Source: JAEWSN01 sp942493335 (GTDB lineage Bacteria; Bacillota; Clostridia; DSM-8532). Taken from it: a stretch of 64,000 bases of DNA. The stretch spans positions 1,426,001 to 1,490,000 of the forward strand of contig OW818693.1 in the NCBI GenBank assembly GCA_942493335.1. The letters are read 5' to 3'. The first letter of the stretch is position 1. Every line of letters begins with the position of its first letter. The notes under the pieces were generated by a model. It was given only the letters and a program-made list of their open reading frames with translations. It made no database searches and was not told the DNA's origin. Position numbers and translations under genes: made by a program. This document shows, one piece after another, positions 34,709-42,481 of this stretch.

Positions 34709-35302
34709 ATGCGGGAACTCTGGTTGCTCCGGCACGGACAGACAGATTTGAATGTTTCAGGCGTATATTTCGGCCTCACGGATGTCCCGCTGAACGAAAG
34801 CGGACGGATGCAGGCTCAGACTTTATCCGGCCATCTGAACGGCCCCTTTGATCTGCTGCTCACCAGCCCGTTGCTGCGGGCACGTCAAACAGCGGAAATC
34901 GTCCTGCCCGGAAGCGTTTTTGCAACGGATCAGGCGCTCACGGAAAGAAATTTCGGTGATTGGGAAGGCTGGACGACCACGCAGATGAAAGAGCGAACGC
35001 CTGCGGATTGGCAAGGTTGGCAGGAAGATTGGCAGAACTGCCCGCCTCCGGGCGGCGAATCCTTTGCGTCCATGTGGAGCAGGAGCTGCGCCTTCCTGGA
35101 CACACTGCTCGCGCGTTCCGACTGGGAACGATGCCTGCTGGTCTCCCACGGCGGCCCACTCCGCTGTCTGCTGGCGCACGGACTGCAACTCCCCTGCGAA
35201 TCCGTCTGGCGGTTCGCTCCGGACAACGCCAGGCTTTCCTGCCTGTGCTTCAATCAGGAAGGATATGGCTGGCTGACCGCCCACAACACACACACGGCCT
35301 GA
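34709..35302 (+). CDS. cobC: alpha-ribazole phosphatase-type histidine phosphatase
   Basis: The 197-residue protein belongs to the histidine phosphatase superfamily, with the catalytic LLRHGQTDLN near the N-terminus, the TSPLLRARQTAEIV arginine motif, ERNFGDWEG and the second histidine in LLVSHGGPLRCLL. Position directly after cobTUS indicates that it dephosphorylates alpha-ribazole phosphate or the cobamide phosphate (CobC role). An AAGGAGG precedes the ATG at 34709. The name rests on context, since the family is broad. Confidence 0.85.
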   Translation: MRELWLLRHGQTDLNVSGVYFGLTDVPLNESGRMQAQTLSGHLNGPFDLLLTSPLLRARQTAEIVLPGSVFATDQALTERNFGDWEGWTTTQMKERTPADWQGWQEDWQNCPPPGGESFASMWSRSCAFLDTLLARSDWERCLLVSHGGPLRCLLAHGLQLPCESVWRFAPDNARLSCLCFNQEGYGWLTAHNTHTA

Positions 35303-35342
35303 CCCCATGAAACCGTAGAGGAAAAGAAATGGAGGCATTCCC

Positions 35343-36245
35343 ATGATGAGGCAGCGAATCACCGAGGTCCTGAAAACCGGCAAACTCCTGGTATCCGACG
35401 GTGCCTGGGGAACCTTTCTCCAACAAAAGGGCATGCGTCCCGGAGAATGTCCGGAGCAATGGTGCGTCGATCACTACGGCGATGTCGCAGACATCGCCAA
35501 AAGCTATCGGGCGGCAGGCGCGGACATGGTCGAAACGAACAGCTTCGGTGGCACCGGATGCAAGCTTCACGCGTTTGGTCTGGCGTCCCGCGTGACGGAA
35601 CTGAATATCGCCGCAGTAAGGGCTTCGCGGGAAGCGGTCGGGGAAACCGGCTGGGTCATCGCGTCCATGGGCCCTACAGGAAAAATGCTTGTCATGGAGG
35701 ACATCACAGAAGAGGAAATGTACGAAGCTTTCAGGGAACAGGCTGAAGCCCTGGAGGCAGGCGGCGCGGACGCCCTCTGCATTGAGACGATGAGCGACCG
35801 CGACGAGGCCGTTCTCGCCATTCGCGCCGCGAAAGAGCATACAACGCGCGAAGTGATCTGCACCTTTACCTTCGAACGGACGGTCCGTGGCGACTACCGC
35901 ACCATGATGGGGCTGTCGCCAACCGACGCCGCACAGGCAGCCCGGGATGCCGGTGCGGACATCATCGGCACCAATTGCGGAAACGGCATGGAACGCATGA
36001 TTGAAATCATTCGGGAAATGCATGCCGCAGTTCCCGAATTGCCCATCCTGGTCCACGCCAATGCCGGACTTCCGCAATACATCGACGGGAAGGACGTCTT
36101 CCCGGAAACTCCGGAGGGAATGGCTGCGCAGGTACGTGATCTGGTTTCCGCCGGCGCGCGGATCATCGGTGGCTGCTGCGGAACGACGCCAGACCACATC
36201 CGGGCGATCCGGGATGTGGTTGCATCGCTGAACACGAGCCTCTGA
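35343..36245 (+). CDS. homocysteine S-methyltransferase family protein
   Basis: The 300-residue protein has the Pfam S-methyl_trans barrel found in betaine-homocysteine methyltransferase and the N-terminal module of MetH. It begins with KLLVSDGAWGTFLQQKG, has VETNSFGGTGCKL, and carries the zinc-binding cysteines in GTNCGNG and GGCCGTTP. It would transfer a methyl group to homocysteine or a related thiol. Its place at the end of the cobamide operon suggests a link with corrinoid-dependent methyl transfer, although no cobalamin-binding domain is fused. GGAGG precedes two consecutive ATG codons at 35343 and 35346. Confidence 0.88.
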   Translation: MMRQRITEVLKTGKLLVSDGAWGTFLQQKGMRPGECPEQWCVDHYGDVADIAKSYRAAGADMVETNSFGGTGCKLHAFGLASRVTELNIAAVRASREAVGETGWVIASMGPTGKMLVMEDITEEEMYEAFREQAEALEAGGADALCIETMSDRDEAVLAIRAAKEHTTREVICTFTFERTVRGDYRTMMGLSPTDAAQAARDAGADIIGTNCGNGMERMIEIIREMHAAVPELPILVHANAGLPQYIDGKDVFPETPEGMAAQVRDLVSAGARIIGGCCGTTPDHIRAIRDVVASLNTSL

Positions 36246-36285
36246 ACCATTGCCGGAATTTGTCCGGGCCTACCCGCCACGCCTC

Positions 36286-36393
36286 AGGACGTCCCTATCA
36301 GGACATCCCTCACAAGGCATCCCTCACAAGGCATCCCTCTCAGACCATCTCTCAGGCCATCCTTCACAGAACATCCCTCACAGGGTATCCCCA
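36286..36393. repeat. degenerate tandem repeat of about 14 bp between convergent genes
   Basis: About eight consecutive units of 12-15 bp resembling AGGMCATCCCTCAC fill the gap after the methyltransferase gene and run into the last codons of the LysR gene. Confidence 0.75.
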
Positions 36394-37274
36394 GTCGTTT
36401 GCGCCGACTCCAGGAAACGGATGAACGCACGGGCCGCATGGGAGAGCGGCAAATCCCCATGGGTCAGAATGCCGACCCGACGCGGCAGCGGCGCAGGGTC
36501 GACCGGAATCTCGAACAAGGTCCCCTCTTCCAGCTCCTGCCGGACAAAACTGCGGATGACGGCTGCCACACCCAATCCGATTTTTGCGAATTCGATGAGA
36601 AAATCCATGGAGCTGATTTCGATTTCCGCCTTCAACGTCACGCCTTGCGCCGCAAAGTACCGATCCATCTGCTGTCTGGATGTGTTCTCCCGTTCCAGCA
36701 GCATCAGGGGATATTGCACGATATCCCGCAGCGGAATGGGATTTTCCGGCACCTGATCCTTGCGGTTTGTCACAAAGACGTCCTGAATGGTGGTCAGCGG
36801 CTGGAAGTTCCCTTCCGCCACCTTCCAGGGCTGACTGACGATCCCGAAATCGATCTCCCCGCCGTACAGCATGTTCGCCGTTTCCGGCGAGGTTCTGTTG
36901 AAGACCTGGATGCGCAGCTGGGGATACGCATCATGGAACAACCGGAGCCAGGGCAAAAACCAATGCCTGCACAACGTGTGGCTGATGCCGATGCGGACCA
37001 CCCCGGCATCCAGCTTCCGCAGATGGAGAGCCATCTGTTCCCCCGCCGAGATCTGCTCCATCGCGTTTTTGACATACCGGAACAGGATCTGCCCCTCGCC
37101 TGTCAGCTCAACTCCCTTGGCCAGACGTATGAAAAGGGGGAAACCAACATTCCGTTCAAGCAGCCTGATGGTCTTGCTGACCGCAGGCTGGCTGATGAAC
37201 AGCTTCTCCGCAGCTCGTGTGATGCTGCCGCATTGTCCGACCTCATAGAAAACCTGGTACACACCCAGCGACAT
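36378..37274 (-). CDS. LysR-family transcriptional regulator
   Basis: The 298-residue protein has the N-terminal winged helix-turn-helix (GSITRAAEKLFISQPAVSKTIRLLE, residues 15-40) and the C-terminal LysR substrate-binding fold (GVVRIGISHTLC onward). The ATG at 37272-37274 follows GGAGGG; longer readings lack a site. It is divergent from leuCD, and a textbook LysR box lies between them, so it probably activates leuCD in response to a leucine-pathway intermediate and may repress itself. The last codons lie within a tandem-repeat tract. Confidence 0.9.
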   Translation of the reverse strand: MSLGVYQVFYEVGQCGSITRAAEKLFISQPAVSKTIRLLERNVGFPLFIRLAKGVELTGEGQILFRYVKNAMEQISAGEQMALHLRKLDAGVVRIGISHTLCRHWFLPWLRLFHDAYPQLRIQVFNRTSPETANMLYGGEIDFGIVSQPWKVAEGNFQPLTTIQDVFVTNRKDQVPENPIPLRDIVQYPLMLLERENTSRQQMDRYFAAQGVTLKAEIEISSMDFLIEFAKIGLGVAAVIRSFVRQELEEGTLFEIPVDPAPLPRRVGILTHGDLPLSHAARAFIRFLESAQTTGDTL

Positions 37275-37350
37275 GGGCACCCTCCATCTTCCTGGACCAG
37301 AATCCGGTTCATTCACATACACAAGTTCATTCACGTTCCCAGGTTCATGT

Positions 37351-37367
37351 CATAACTCCCGGTTATG
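37351..37367. promoter_or_regulatory. LysR box upstream of leuCD
   Basis: CATAACtcccgGTTATG is a perfect 6-5-6 palindrome containing ATAA-n7-TTAT, the T-n11-A class of LysR sites. It is centred about 65 bases upstream of the start expected from the TATACT box at 37412-37417, the usual position of a LysR recognition site. Confidence 0.7.
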
Positions 37368-37411
37368 CATCTCATGAATAATCGATATTATATTTCATCC
37401 CAAAAGCATTG

Positions 37412-37417
37412 TATACT
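37412..37417 (+). promoter_or_regulatory. -10 box of the leuCD promoter
   Basis: TATACT preceded by TTG is the best -10 match upstream of leuC. There is no good -35 at 17 bases, consistent with activator dependence. Confidence 0.5.
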
Positions 37418-37561
37418 GGGGAAGTACAAAGCATGCCACTTCTGTTTCCACCCATGCAGGAACCATCACAGGCAAGCCGCTTCCTGTATAATGAAAGGGT
37501 GTCCGTCGATCATCGGCGGCAGCCTCCCACCGTTCCCGTTTGGAGAGAAAGGATTCGCAAC

Positions 37562-38971
37562 ATGGCAGGAACAACCTTGTACGAAAAGATCAGGAAGGCC
37601 CATGAAGTACGCACGGATCCCGGTGAAACAGGCCTGTTGTACATCGATCTCCAACTGATCCATGAAGTGACTTCGCCACAGGCTTTCGAGGGACTCCGTC
37701 TGGCCGGGCGCAAGGTCCGCCGTCCGGAACGCCAGGTTGCCACGATGGATCACAACGTCCCGACCCGGGATCGATTCAACGTGAAGGACCCCATATCCAA
37801 ACAGCAGATGGACACTCTGGAGCAGAACTGCAGGGAAACGGGCATCACATTGTACGGGATGCATGACATCCGGCAGGGGGTTGTCCATGTCATGGGACCG
37901 GAACTCGGATACACACAGCCGGGCATGACCATTGTCTGTGGAGACAGCCATACAGCCACACATGGCGCTTTTGGCGCGCTGGCCTTCGGCATCGGCACTT
38001 CGGAAGTGGAGCACGTTCTCGCCACGCAATGCCTTCTGCAGGCCATTTCCAGTACCATGGAAATCCGCATCTCGGGCCACACTGGACCCGGCGTGACCGC
38101 CAAGGACATCATTCTCGGCATCATTGCGCAATACGGGACGGATTTCGGAACCGGACATGTCATCGAATACACCGGTGAAGCCATCCGCGCCATGAGCATG
38201 GAAGAACGCATGACGGTCTGCAACATGACCATCGAGGCGGGCGCCCGTGCCGGCATCATCGCGCCGGACGAAACCACCTTTGCCTATCTGCGGGACAGAC
38301 AGCAGCTGCCGAAAGGCGCTGCCTTCGACGAACTGGTGGAGGGTTGGCGGAAACTGGTCACAGACCCGGATGCAGCCTATGACCAGGTCCTGCTGTTCGA
38401 TGCGGCCACTCTGGCGCCTCAGGTCACCTGGGGCACAAGCCCCGGCATGGGGGGCCCCGTCACGGGAACCGTTCCGAACCCGGCCGATTGGGAATCACCC
38501 GCAAAGCAGGCCTCCATCCAGGCAGCCCTTGACTACATGGGTCTCGTGCCGGGCACACCCATGACGGACATCACCATCGACTATTGCTTTATCGGTTCCT
38601 GCACCAACGGACGTATCGAGGACCTCCGCGCCGCATCCGTCGTGGCGAAAGGCCGGAAGGTGAATCCGAAGGTCACCGCCATAGTGGTTCCGGGTTCCGG
38701 CCTCGTGAAAAAGCAGGCCGAGGAGGAAGGACTGGACCGCATCTTCACCGAAGCAGGCTTTGAATGGCGCGACGCAGGTTGCAGCATGTGTCTCGCCATG
38801 AATCCGGATGTACTGGAACCCGGCCAACGCTGCGCATCCACGTCGAACCGCAACTTCGAGGGTCGCCAGGGACGCGGCGGGCGCACACACCTTGTATCGC
38901 CCGCCATGGCGGCGGCGGCGGCCGTCGAAGGCCACTTCACCGACATCCGCTTCCTGGCGCCCGCGAAGTGA
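37562..38971 (+). CDS. leuC: 3-isopropylmalate dehydratase large subunit
   Basis: The 469-residue aconitase-family subunit interconverts 2- and 3-isopropylmalate in leucine biosynthesis with LeuD. Motifs are TLYEKIRKAHEV, TMDHNVPTRD, VCGDSHTATHGAFG, and the [4Fe-4S] ligands in FIGSCTNGR and the AGCSMCLAMNPD pair. The C-terminus has TSNRNFEGRQGRGGRTHLVSP. The ATG at 37562 follows AAAGGA. LeuD starts 41 bases downstream and both are probably one transcript ending at the terminator near 39660. Confidence 0.96.
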   Translation: MAGTTLYEKIRKAHEVRTDPGETGLLYIDLQLIHEVTSPQAFEGLRLAGRKVRRPERQVATMDHNVPTRDRFNVKDPISKQQMDTLEQNCRETGITLYGMHDIRQGVVHVMGPELGYTQPGMTIVCGDSHTATHGAFGALAFGIGTSEVEHVLATQCLLQAISSTMEIRISGHTGPGVTAKDIILGIIAQYGTDFGTGHVIEYTGEAIRAMSMEERMTVCNMTIEAGARAGIIAPDETTFAYLRDRQQLPKGAAFDELVEGWRKLVTDPDAAYDQVLLFDAATLAPQVTWGTSPGMGGPVTGTVPNPADWESPAKQASIQAALDYMGLVPGTPMTDITIDYCFIGSCTNGRIEDLRAASVVAKGRKVNPKVTAIVVPGSGLVKKQAEEEGLDRIFTEAGFEWRDAGCSMCLAMNPDVLEPGQRCASTSNRNFEGRQGRGGRTHLVSPAMAAAAAVEGHFTDIRFLAPAK

Positions 38972-39012
38972 TCCCCCACGCCGGACAGCGGCCCACGAAA
39001 GGAGAACAAGCC

Positions 39013-39609
39013 ATGCAGGCTTTCACCGTCCATACAGGCATCGTCGCCCCCCTTGCACGCATGAACATCGATACGGATGCGATCATCCCCAAGCAGTTCC
39101 TCAAGCGCATCGAACGGTCGGGCTTCGGCCAGTACCTGTTCTTTGAATGGCGTTTTGATGACAACGGTGCGGAAATCCCCTCGTTCGTCCTCAACCGCTC
39201 CCCGTACAGGCACGCATCCATCCTGCTCGCACAAGCCAATTTCGGCTGCGGATCCTCTCGTGAGCACGCACCCTGGGCACTGAACGATTTCGGGATCCAG
39301 GCCATCCTCGCCCCCAGTTTTGCGGACATCTTCTACAACAACTGCTTCAAGAACGGCATGCTGCCGATCCGGGTGCCGGAGGAGATCATCAACGCACTTT
39401 TCGCAAAGGTGGAATCGATGGCCGGCTATCAGTTGACCATCGACTTGAACGAAAAGAGGCTGACCGGAACGGATGGTTTCTCCGTCGGATTCGAAGTTGA
39501 CGAGGACCGCCGCCAGTTTCTGCTGCAGGGACTGGACGAAATCGGCATGACCCTGAAAAAGGAAGCCGCCATTTCCGAATATGAGTTGAAACACTGCATC
39601 GGCTCGTGA
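39013..39609 (+). CDS. leuD: 3-isopropylmalate dehydratase small subunit
   Basis: The 198-residue swivel-domain subunit partners LeuC. Typical motifs are NIDTDAIIPKQFLK, NFGCGSSREHAPWAL (which closes on the active site) and FADIFYNNCFKNG. Its length is normal for the bacterial LeuD type. The ATG at 39013 follows AAAGGAGA. Confidence 0.96.
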   Translation: MQAFTVHTGIVAPLARMNIDTDAIIPKQFLKRIERSGFGQYLFFEWRFDDNGAEIPSFVLNRSPYRHASILLAQANFGCGSSREHAPWALNDFGIQAILAPSFADIFYNNCFKNGMLPIRVPEEIINALFAKVESMAGYQLTIDLNEKRLTGTDGFSVGFEVDEDRRQFLLQGLDEIGMTLKKEAAISEYELKHCIGS

Positions 39610-39626
39610 TATGCTCCATTCAGAAC

Positions 39627-39666
39627 GGCCGCGTTCCCCGCCCTGCGGGTGTACGCGGCCTTTTTT
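39627..39666 (+). terminator. intrinsic terminator after leuCD
   Basis: The stem GGCCGCGT (39627-39634) with ACGCGGCC (39653-39660), with an inner CCCG/CGGG pairing, is followed by TTTTTT. Confidence 0.85.
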
Positions 39667-39680
39667 GACGGAGGGATGGC

Positions 39681-41045
39681 ATGCTGCAGGCGCAATTGGG
39701 GAACCTCATCAAGATGTCCGTGCTGATGGCCGTTCTCTGTGTCTTCGTCTGGGAACTGACGGGTTTCTCCACAAGTGTGCGGAAAGCCCGGTTGTCCACA
39801 GGCATGATCAGGATGTCGATCCTTCTTTGTGCATGGATCCTTCTCAAAGCGGCGGACATCGTCGCGCCAACGGACACATTCCACTGGCTCTTCACCGGTT
39901 TCACGTTCGGAATTCTCTGCCTGTCCTGTCATGAATGGTGCCAGATATCCTACAGGATCAGTCTTCATGCAACGCCAACACAGACCATGCAGGTTACTTC
40001 CCTCCTGCTCATGCTTCTCTTTACGGTGATGGTTGCCCTGAATCCCTGGCATGGCCTTGTCTTCACGGCGAGCACGCTCGCCCACACCCGCCCGGGTCCG
40101 CTCTACTTCCTCTTCTGCGGCGTCATCCTCATCCTGTACGGAGTTGGCTGTGTGTTCATCATGCGCCATCTGCTGCAGCATGTGCGGTCAAAACCCGGAC
40201 TGCTTCTGTTCCTGGTCATCCAGCCGGGCGCTCTCCTGCTTTTCCTTGCGCTGTTCGTCAAGGACCTGCTCATGCAGAGCGTCAGCCTCTCCGTTGCATT
40301 CCCTTCGACCTACATCCTTTCCAACATCGTTTTGATGCGTTTCCTGATGCGGGTCGAGGATGCCCATCGGTTCGGCTTCCCTTCTCCGGACTGGAAGCCG
40401 GAAGTCCTGCAGTTGCTCGATGAGGCCGTACTCACATTCAACACGCATGGCCGCGTTCTGTCATGGAACGGTGTCATGCCCGAACTGGCGGATGGCATCT
40501 CGTCGTATGCGGAGTGGATGGAAAAGCTGGAGAACGAGGATGTCGCAGAGAAAGATCGAAAAATCGCGGAAGCGGCATGGGCAGGCTCTTTGGAAATCAA
40601 CGCCGGATCCTTCACCCTGGTTCATCAGAAACGACGCATCTCCTGGCAGCTGATACCCATCAGAAAAGCGCACGCGCACAGTCTTGACCGTGTCCTGCTG
40701 CTCTCGGATACAACTGCAGCAGCGCTGATGGAGGAGGAGACCCTCTCGCTTCAGCGCGCGTGTGTTGCCCTTGGTCAATCGATCGCCAGTTATGGGGACT
40801 TGGAATGGCGGCTCTCCATGGAACGGGAGATCGCAATGTCCATGGAAATGCTGAGATCCGGTTTGAAAACCGGTGTGGCGCGGATTGACGAGGATCTGGA
40901 AACTGCATCCCTCGGAGATTCGGATCCAGCCTCCGGTTCCATACGGTTTCAGGATGCCTTCCTGCATGTCCGCAAAACACTTCTGACACTCCGTAAAGGT
41001 CTGCATGACCTCATTATGCTGGATCCGAACGGGCATCATGAATGA
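39681..41045 (+). CDS. 7TM receptor-like protein with PAS-like and helical C-terminus, no kinase
   Basis: The 454-residue protein starts with seven hydrophobic segments (about residues 8-225) resembling the N-terminal 7TM sensor module found on some histidine kinases and diguanylate cyclases, including the ALNPWHGLVF loop between helices. A PAS-like region (VLQLLDEAVLTFNTHGRVLSWN, residues 238-350) and a helical tail follow. There is no DHp histidine, HATPase, GGDEF or HD motif, so its output is unknown. It converges with a second protein of the same design, leaving an 8-bp gap. GGAGGG precedes the ATG, which lies 15 bases after the leuCD terminator. Confidence 0.7.
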   Translation: MLQAQLGNLIKMSVLMAVLCVFVWELTGFSTSVRKARLSTGMIRMSILLCAWILLKAADIVAPTDTFHWLFTGFTFGILCLSCHEWCQISYRISLHATPTQTMQVTSLLLMLLFTVMVALNPWHGLVFTASTLAHTRPGPLYFLFCGVILILYGVGCVFIMRHLLQHVRSKPGLLLFLVIQPGALLLFLALFVKDLLMQSVSLSVAFPSTYILSNIVLMRFLMRVEDAHRFGFPSPDWKPEVLQLLDEAVLTFNTHGRVLSWNGVMPELADGISSYAEWMEKLENEDVAEKDRKIAEAAWAGSLEINAGSFTLVHQKRRISWQLIPIRKAHAHSLDRVLLLSDTTAAALMEEETLSLQRACVALGQSIASYGDLEWRLSMEREIAMSMEMLRSGLKTGVARIDEDLETASLGDSDPASGSIRFQDAFLHVRKTLLTLRKGLHDLIMLDPNGHHE

Positions 41046-41053
41046 CCGTCCAC

Positions 41054-42397
41054 CTACCGCACATCCTCCTGCATCGGCTTCATGCCCGCTTCAGCAGTCG
41101 CAGCCGATAGAAGCGTTCTGCCTTCCTTCATCCGTACGCGCCAGGATCTACCCGGCATCGGAGCGGCTGCGCCTTCCTTTTCAAACCAGTCCGCCAGGCC
41201 GGAAAGATCTTTTTCAAATCGGTTCAGCCGTTCCCGTGCAAAGGCATTCGTTTTCTCGAACGCCTTGTATTCCACTTGGGCCTGCCTCATTCGGTTCAGC
41301 CTGGATTCCAGTGCGCTCATTTCCCTGCGCATCGTCGACATGACTTCTCGCCGCGATTTCTCGTTCTCGGCATCCGTCAGAATGGCAAGACACAAATCGA
41401 ACGGGCCGTTTCTCGTTCCATACGCCGAAAGTGTCAGATGAAAAGTTCGTTCCCCCAGCTGGATCAGTTCCTGATCCTCCGACAGGGCCGATTCGGACAT
41501 GAACGTCTGACAGCGCACCAGAAGTGGTGCCAGACGCGTTTCGAAAGGCTGGAAACCCTCCCGTCCCATCGGTTCCTCCCATTCGAAAACATCCCCGGTG
41601 AACGGATCCCGGCTCATGTCGCAGATTTGGCCTTTCCGGTCCAGCAGCAGCACACAGTGCGGAATCCGGCTGAATATGTCCTTGATGGAGAAGATGCCAT
41701 AATCGAACATGGACCAATGAAAAACAGCGATGGCGAAGAGCAGAAGCGACACCATGGCGCAAATGGGGGTATAGTCGAACAGCGCCTTCCCCCCAAAAAC
41801 CACAGGGTACAGATTCGTGACATAAAGCGCATTAAACGCCAAAGGGACGGCAATGGCCGCTGAAAAGAGAAGGACAACAATCCGGTTGCGTCGGCGATTG
41901 TCCCGGAACCATGCAAAAATGCAAAGAACAATCCCGAGGCCCATCAACCCCCATGTGAGATAGGAATGGATTCTGAAAACGGGTCCGAAGCTGCTGGCCT
42001 GGAGGGTGAAGGTCCGATAGACCAGATGATGCAGCGGATTGGTCGCAACCAATCCGAAAAAGCCAAGGAACGGCATCCAGATCAACGCAGTCACCCAAAA
42101 GGGCAGCGTCTTGTTCCGGAAGTAGGTCCAGGCAAATTGAAACAGCATGATCCCCGGGAAGGACGAACCGGCATACTGAAGCACAACAAAGGCCCAACGG
42201 AGCTCAACGGATGGCGAAAGGGTCTTCAGCACCTTTGCGATCATCCAGATGAGAAACATGGCCTGCAAAAGCATATACTGCCGCAGAACAGGCGTTTTGC
42301 GCGATTTCAGCCAAACGTGCCGGTTGACGCCGAGGGAGATGGCCACACAGAGCAGATGGAGGGAAACAATGACGAACACACTCCAGGGCCTTGTCAT
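41054..42397 (-). CDS. 7TM receptor-like protein with PAS-like and coiled-coil C-terminus, no kinase
   Basis: The 447-residue protein has seven membrane segments (about residues 5-225) with the 7TM-sensor loop VATNPLHHLVYRTF and the exit helix motif HWSMFDYGIFSIKDIFSRIP. These are strong matches to the sensor module that usually precedes histidine kinase domains. A PAS-like domain follows (HCVLLLDRKGQICDMSRDP, about 240-350), then a coiled coil rich in Arg/Glu (residues 355-420). No catalytic or DNA-binding output domain is present. The ATG at 42395-42397 follows AAGGAG. It sits just downstream of the topoisomerase genes, with an 84-bp gap to the parC-like stop, and may be co-transcribed with them. 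Confidence 0.72.
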   Translation of the reverse strand: MTRPWSVFVIVSLHLLCVAISLGVNRHVWLKSRKTPVLRQYMLLQAMFLIWMIAKVLKTLSPSVELRWAFVVLQYAGSSFPGIMLFQFAWTYFRNKTLPFWVTALIWMPFLGFFGLVATNPLHHLVYRTFTLQASSFGPVFRIHSYLTWGLMGLGIVLCIFAWFRDNRRRNRIVVLLFSAAIAVPLAFNALYVTNLYPVVFGGKALFDYTPICAMVSLLLFAIAVFHWSMFDYGIFSIKDIFSRIPHCVLLLDRKGQICDMSRDPFTGDVFEWEEPMGREGFQPFETRLAPLLVRCQTFMSESALSEDQELIQLGERTFHLTLSAYGTRNGPFDLCLAILTDAENEKSRREVMSTMRREMSALESRLNRMRQAQVEYKAFEKTNAFARERLNRFEKDLSGLADWFEKEGAAAPMPGRSWRVRMKEGRTLLSAATAEAGMKPMQEDVR

Positions 42398-42481
42398 CCA
42401 ACGTACTCCTTCCTCGAGCAGACACAGGCGGATGCTCCGGTCCGCTTTGTGCAAACGGAACCGAATGTCGATCCGCATGGC

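Noticed and set aside
36286..36393. CRISPR-like reading of the repeats before the LysR gene
   Set aside because: Units are 12-15 bp, adjacent and imperfect, without spacers.
37409..37561. N-terminal extension of LeuC from 37409
   Set aside because: The extension covers the promoter and lacks family similarity; the ATG at 37562 has a ribosome binding site and gives the normal length.
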